From contig JAYJMM010000019.1 in assembly GCA_037349105.1 (NCBI GenBank), positions 1,364,001-1,428,000 of the forward strand: a stretch of 64,000 nt of DNA, read 5' to 3'. Under the pieces are notes generated by a model, which saw nothing but the letters and a program-made list of their open reading frames with translations, was not told where the DNA came from and ran no database searches. This DNA comes from Limnomonas spitsbergensis (taxonomy: Eukaryota > Chlorophyta > Chlorophyceae > Chlamydomonadales). Numbering within the stretch: the stretch's first letter is position 1; the number at the start of each line of letters is the position of its first letter. The translations under genes and the position numbers were made by a program. Below are positions 59,351-64,000 of this stretch, piece by piece.

Positions 59351-59765
59351 AAGAGGCTTGGTCACGTGCTCGCCTGACTGTCCCGGTGGGACAGCTACAA
59401 ACTAGGCCTCATCAATGCCTACCACGTCCTCAACAAAAGTCAGAGCCTCACACCCAATACAGCTGTTGAAAGTCTATGGCGCCCTCCGGGGGGCCTGTCT
59501 CTCCCTAAGCCTCTCCTTCACGCAAGGGCACTAGAAGCAGACATGCCGCGCATCCTCCACATGCTCGCCATCTCCCCTTGCCAAACACCGCTGGCAACAG
59601 CTTTTGTTACGTTGTTGACCCTCCGCCGTCCTCTCGTGTCCGCCGTGCTAAACGCACCGGGCCGCAGCCATGAGTTTGTGCGCACACAAGCGCATGCCCT
59701 ATCACTGGTGCGGCTCCTAGCTTGCCGTAGACTGGAATCAAGCGCGCGGTAGGCGGCCGCAGACA
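59351..59765. other. LINE-associated spacer
   Basis: Contains CTACCACGTCCTCAACAAAA and CCGCGCATCCTCCACATGCT, related to 22195-22230 and 22545-22570 beside the other LINE, so it is probably part of another retroelement end. No intact frame. Confidence 0.45.
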
Positions 59766-62504
59766 TGTCAATGACGTTACACCACTGGGCCAGGCTGCAA
59801 AGCTCGGCCGCGCCGGCGTCCAACAGTAAGGTTGGAAACTAAAGAGAGAGAGGAAAGACACCCCCTCAAAAACAAAACAAAAAGTCCTAATCCCCCCGCA
59901 GACATGTGCTCGGTGGCGGGGTCCCTGGGTTCTCCTCCGCCAGTCGCCTGAAGCTGCACCTGCTTGTAGGCCGCGTCCACTAGGTGTGGCACCTCTGGGA
60001 TGGGAAGCGGCTGCAGGTCAGAGACTGCCTCACACAGTTTGGGTACAGCTGCTCCATGCTCCAACTCCTGCAATGCCTCCATCAGCTCACCGCACCATGT
60101 GCGCCCTCTGGTGTTCTGTCGAAGTGCGAGCTGCATGTCGGCCGCTATGCATGCTGCCATGAGTGGGCTGTCTTGTTGTGCTGCTGGTGCGACTGCTGCG
60201 TTGTAGAAGCGGAGCACGTGCTGCCACCAGGCGCGTTGTAACGGCTGGATCTGCAACTCCCTCATAACCCCCCAGTTGGCAGCAGAGGCCGGCAGCCCCG
60301 CAGCCTGGCGCAAGTACTGAAGTAGGCTGACTGCATCCTGCTCCGGAGGCAGTGTTGCGGCTGGAGGTGACCGGTAGCCCACACCACATCTCCGTAGTTC
60401 GCCGCAGGCGCTGCATAGACAGCCGCTAGCTGGATGCACGTAGGCAAATGATGCCTCAAACGCACCCTGGCGGTCTGGCGGCCATGCGGCGATGCAACGC
60501 GGTAGCCAGAGGCGCCTGTCTACCTTGAATGACCTTCCTCATGCTGCCGCTTTCGCGTTGAAAGGTGCCCAATAATTTGAATTCTTGGACACGCTTCAAC
60601 ACTGTCCTATCTGAGCCGTACTCGCAGACATGGGCTGGCTGTCGGCGTTGCGCTGCTAAGCGGCTGCCAAACTCCTGTCTTGCTGACGTCGACCTGGAGC
60701 TGTTTGACCGCCGCATATTCATGCAGGGCGTGCAGCATGCGCTGTAGTCTTGCCGGGCTGCTGGCTAGCAGGGAGAGATCATCCGCATATAAGAGGCACC
60801 TGAGCCGCCGCCCTGCCCCCAGCGCAATGCTCTCTGCCGGACACAGGGCTGCGATCGTGCTTGGCAGGTCGCTGATATAAAGGCTGAAGAGGAGGGGGCT
60901 GAGAAGGCAGCCCTGTTTGACATTGCGGGTGCAAGGGACAGGGTCAGTGCTTTTAAGGCCATCTGTCAGCGTGTAGACGGCACCGTTATATAGCGCTTGC
61001 ACAGCTCGCACCATGTCTGATGGCATGCGAAGGTGCTCTGACAGATGCCGCCAAAGCTGCTCCTGTGGTAAAATCAACAAAGGCCACCTGCAGCTTGCCA
61101 CGGCCTTCGGCTGCCCGCTGTGCATGGACTGCATGTCTTAAAAGGAAAGCTGCCAGAAGTGCCGCTGAAATCCAAACTTCTCAGGAGCGATGTGCGCGTG
61201 CAAGCGCGCCCACTGATCAGTGATGGCGGTGAGCATGCTAACATATAGCCGGTGCAACACGCTGGTGATGGCAATGGGTCGGTAATTACCGGGCTCAAGG
61301 AGGTCGCCTTTGTTGTAGATAGGCTGAATACGGACAGGCTGCCAGGCACTAGGCATTCCCCCCCGCACCACCATCGAAGCCATCCACTCATGCAGCAGGT
61401 CACTAAGGACGTGCCGCTGCTCCCCCTCAGGGCTATCGTCTACTAAGGCCAGCTTGATGAAGGGCGCTGCCATACCTTCGAGGCCCGCCGTGGGATGCAC
61501 GCGCATGCGGGAAATAGCCTTATCAAAGCAAAAGGCTAGCTGCTCGGCCGTCACGCCTAGGGCATCATGCTGCATGCTGACAGGTGACAGACTTGGCTGT
61601 GCCGCCGCAACGCAAGGGGGCGTGATGGCGGCGAACTGCTGCCGTAAGTGTGCCTCCTACCTCTGGGAGGAGACTGCCGTGGTGGGGCAGGCCTGCCGTT
61701 TCTCTTGCAGCTGCTCTCGGAAGACGTTGTTGTCATGATGCTGCAGCCTGTCCGCTATAGCCGCGGCCACGTGGCGCGAGTAATACCGGCGGTGGCGGCG
61801 TGCTGTGGACTTGTACCGCTGCCTGGCTGTCTTGCGCTCCGGACCCGAGGCACTGCTCAACGACATCGATTGTAGCTCAGCTTAAGCTTTCTGAACCTCC
61901 TCATTGGCTCATTCCACCTGAACCTCCTCATTCATAGGGGACGCTGATGTTGTCCGCGCTGGCCATGTGGCCTGGCTACGTGTGTCATGCCCGCCGCTTC
62001 GGCCGCAGTCCAAACTGCGGCCATGAGTGTTGTTGCAGCTTCCTCATCGTCACCCGCCGCAATGGCCGCTCTGGAGCGCTGTAGGCCCTGCTCATCTCCG
62101 GCCAGTGCTCCGCTGTAAATTGCTGCCTTGTCCGCTTTCCAACTCAGGATTGTTCTGCTCCTTCCCGCTGGCTGGCCAACTGTTGGCTGACTCCCCCCCA
62201 CATCGATTCTGCTGTCTCCGGGTGGCCTGAGGGTGGCCGCTACCGGCCTATTATCCGAGAGATCCGATCCGGTGGGCAGCACCGCACTATCCTGCACCTG
62301 CCCCAACACGGAGTGGTGCACAGCGATGTGGTCTACGAGGGACCGGCCAGTAGCTGCCAGGAAGGTCGCGTCCCCTAGGTCTCCCTTGCGGCATGTGTGC
62401 AGCAGCATGCCGGTGGCCGCCACCGCGTTGAGCAGCATCCTAGCCTGAGGCTTCACAATTTTGGGCGGGTCAGACACTGGTGCTTCAGGCTGTTGGGGGA
62501 CCAA
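59766..62504 (-). mobile_element. APE-type LINE with reverse transcriptase, frameshifted
   Basis: Read on the minus strand. 62504-61932: endonuclease part (ATGMLLHTCRKGDLGDATFL, SLVDHIAVHHSVL, VLPTGSDLSDNRPVAATLRP; SDNRPV replaces the usual SDHRPV). 61866-61657: Arg-rich linker. 61575-61138: RT N-terminal motifs (PVRIQPIYNKGDLLEPGNYR, PIAITSVLHRLYVSML). 61134-60607: RT core (VKQGCLLSPLLFSLYISDLP, then LLYADDLSLLA, the catalytic YADD box). 60560-60456: FKLLGTFQRESGSMRKVI. 60439-59860: C-terminal region. The parts lie in different frames, so the copy is dead. The minus-strand 3' end carries the shared tail at 59766-59826, preceded by a purine-rich block on the plus side. It is the same family as 22379-24621, which lacks the RT core. 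Confidence 0.88.
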
Positions 62505-62572
62505 GTCAATGACGTTACACCTCTGAGCCTACCCTTGCTAAAAAAGGCTCGGCCACGTGGGCACCTAACTGA
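62505..62572 (-). repeat. Shared retroelement tail adjoining the LINE 5' side
   Basis: GTCAATGACGTTACACCTCT, then GGCTCGGCCACGTGGGCACC. It is the same orientation as the tail at 59766, so it belongs to another element inserted immediately upstream of this LINE on the minus strand. Confidence 0.75.
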
Positions 62573-62760
62573 AGGGAACAAACACAAGGGGGCTGGGGGG
62601 GGGGAAGGAGGAAGAGTTTGAAATAAAATGAATCGAGTCTGGGGGGACTTAATTCATCAGCATGACTGGTGCTCCTGCTCTTTTACACAACTCGGCTATG
62701 CACAGGTCAGCGGTCAGCCATGACCATGTCTTCTCAAGTGTCGCGTTTCGATAAGGCCCT

Positions 62761-62852
62761 CAGCATAATCTGGTGTGATACTGTGATATAGGCTTCGCTA
62801 TGCCACTAGAGCATCTGGCGCCAGATTGCGAAGCCTATACCACAGCATAATC
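62761..62852. repeat. Stem-loop flanked by direct repeats
   Basis: 62782-62798 (TGTGATATAGGCTTCGC) pairs with 62828-62844 with one mismatch (G-T position) across a loop of about 29 nt that itself contains TGGCGCCA. The 10-mer CAGCATAATC flanks it at 62761-62770 and 62843-62852. Confidence 0.7.
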
Positions 62853-62928
62853 CTTCTTATGCTATTCTATTTCATATGGACAAACTGTCGGGCGCTCACA
62901 CGGCCGCGTTTTTAGCATGGCCCAGAGG

Positions 62929-63255
62929 TTTAGAACGGTGCATACCCGCTGGGCCTTGAGGGCAGGGCCTAGGCAGAGGTGTAACGTCCATGGCTACCAT
63001 GGCCCGCTGGGCCCTGCTGAGTGCTGAACGCTCGGCCACGTGGGGCTGGTAGGGAGTGCCTAAGCTCAATTTCAGGTCCCATGCACAGCCAGTGCCATGG
63101 TGCAGCCATACCATCCTCCTATGTGAGGGGATACGAACATGGAACCCGGCGATCTAGACAGGGGGGAGAAAATCGCGTGGATGGCGGGTTCAATAATTCA
63201 ATCTCTGGGTATGGATGACAGAGGTCAATGACATAATACCTCTGGGCCCTGCTCA
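62929..63255 (+). mobile_element. SINE-like element, copy 3
   Basis: Homologous to copies at 30328 and 59123: TTTAGAACGGTGCATACCCG, CTCGGCCACGTGGGGCTGGT, GGTGCAGCCATACCATCCTC, ACATGGAACCCGGCGATCT. It has an internal duplication of the CCGCTGGGCC head (62948 and 63004). A tail copy on the minus strand (63223-63287) overlaps its end. Confidence 0.7.
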
Positions 63256-63934
63256 AAAAAAGGCTTAGCCGCGTGGGCGCCCAACTGTACCGTTGGGAAA
63301 AAGGAAAAGGAACTTAAGATGAGGGAAAGAAGGAGAAAAACACAACAGAGAAAGAAACACCCCCCAAAAGGAAAAGGCAGCCCGAAGTATTCCTGCCTCT
63401 CTCAAGCCCGAATGACAGAGGTGTACCGTCATTGACATGCTTTGCATTATACATGAAACCCTGTGGTCCCTCCTTGCCCCCTCTTGAACTCAGTTCCTGA
63501 CTCGGCCCTATATTAGGCTGTGTGTGTCATGTTTGCGTTCTTGCTTTTTGTTGTGAGGGCCTCTGGGTAGTTTGGGCCTTATGGCTTCTAATGTGCGAGC
63601 TGTGTCTTTGCGGGTGGGGGCCATACCTTTTGGTGTACCAGGGCAGGCTTGGATGGGAGGCTCTGCCTTTTGTTGAGGACGTTGCAAGCATTGTCGAGGC
63701 CTAGAATTGTTGCTTGTTTTTGCCTTATGGGGGAATAAGTAGGCTTGAGAGGGGCATAGATACTTCGGGCTGTCTTTTCTTTTTTTGGGGGGGGGGATTT
63801 CTTTCTCCTTTAGTCCTTTGTGTTCTTCTCCTTCTTTCCCTCTTACCTTAAGTTTCTTTTCTTTTAACGGGACAGTTGGGCGCCCATGCGGCCGAGCCTT
63901 TTTGAGCAGGGCCCAGTAGTGTTATGACATTGAC
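63223..63934. repeat. Retroelement tails at both ends of the last segment
   Basis: A minus-oriented tail lies at 63223-63287 (GGTCAATGACATAATACCTC, GGCTTAGCCGCGTGGGCGCC) followed by a purine-rich block; a plus-oriented tail lies at 63872-63934 (CAGTTGGGCGCCCATGCGGC, GTTATGACATTGAC). They are inverted relative to one another, as if two insertions or one inverted-repeat element. 63440-63790 between them has no coding exon. Confidence 0.65.
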
Positions 63935-64000
63935 CTTCTGGTGTACTGTACGCACTTTTACCAGTCCATGCAGATCCCTACCTGGTTTCCTGTTTGGTTT

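Noticed and set aside
59360..63934. LTR retrotransposon suspected from repeated tail sequences
   Set aside because: The repeats are only ~60 bp, occur in both orientations and singly, and the coding parts have EEP endonuclease and LINE-type RT, not integrase or protease.

Overview
The window is nuclear DNA from a eukaryote, most likely a green alga. The reasons are many GT-AG introns, degenerate CCCTAAA/CCCTGAA (plant-type telomere-like) tracts, protein-coding genes with plant/algal relatives, APE-type LINE fragments, a hAT-like DNA element and tRNA-Gly(GCC) genes followed by T runs. A pyramimonadalean such as Cymbomonas is a guess only. Coding DNA is a small fraction; introns, minisatellites and retroelement debris dominate.

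Layout. (1) About 872-12151, plus strand: the 3' part of an ecdysoneless (ECD/SGT1-type) gene, eight exons in window, all phases consistent. (2) 13973-16266, plus: exons matching the N-terminal accessory domain of a bacterial/plastid-type RluA-family pseudouridine synthase, with no catalytic domain visible. (3) 16816-17679, minus: a retroelement C-terminal fragment. (4) 18521-21128, minus: a three-exon coiled-coil gene of unknown function. (5) 22379-24621, minus: a deleted APE-type LINE. (6) 26982-56435, plus: a roughly 29.5-kb, 21-exon gene for a CrfC/YjdA-like dynamin-family GTPase of about 1435 residues, with all five G motifs and a long C-terminal extension; two identical tRNA-Gly genes, a SINE-like element and a hAT-like element sit in its introns. 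(7) 59123-63934: a second, fuller but frameshifted LINE (minus), two more SINE-like copies and several copies of a shared retroelement tail.

The outstanding signal is a recurrent intron architecture that I call junction echoes. In most introns of these unrelated genes, on both strands, the bases just after an exon hold one to nine degraded tandem copies of that exon's 3' edge with its GT donor. The bases just before an exon hold copies of that exon's 5' edge with its AG acceptor. Several arrays have condensed into minisatellites whose unit still carries exon-edge sequence or a splice site. The last exon of the GTPase gene is echoed the same way, stop codon included. This looks like continuing intron growth by tandem duplication seeded at exon edges, and it leaves dozens of decoy splice sites. 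I know of no named description of it; the mechanism is inference.

The genes do not form one pathway. ECD is a splicing/R2TP-associated factor in other eukaryotes, the GTPase is of a bacterial dynamin type, and the others are unrelated. Exon models were built by hand from open frame, splice consensus, phase agreement and remembered family motifs; no database search or transcript was available.
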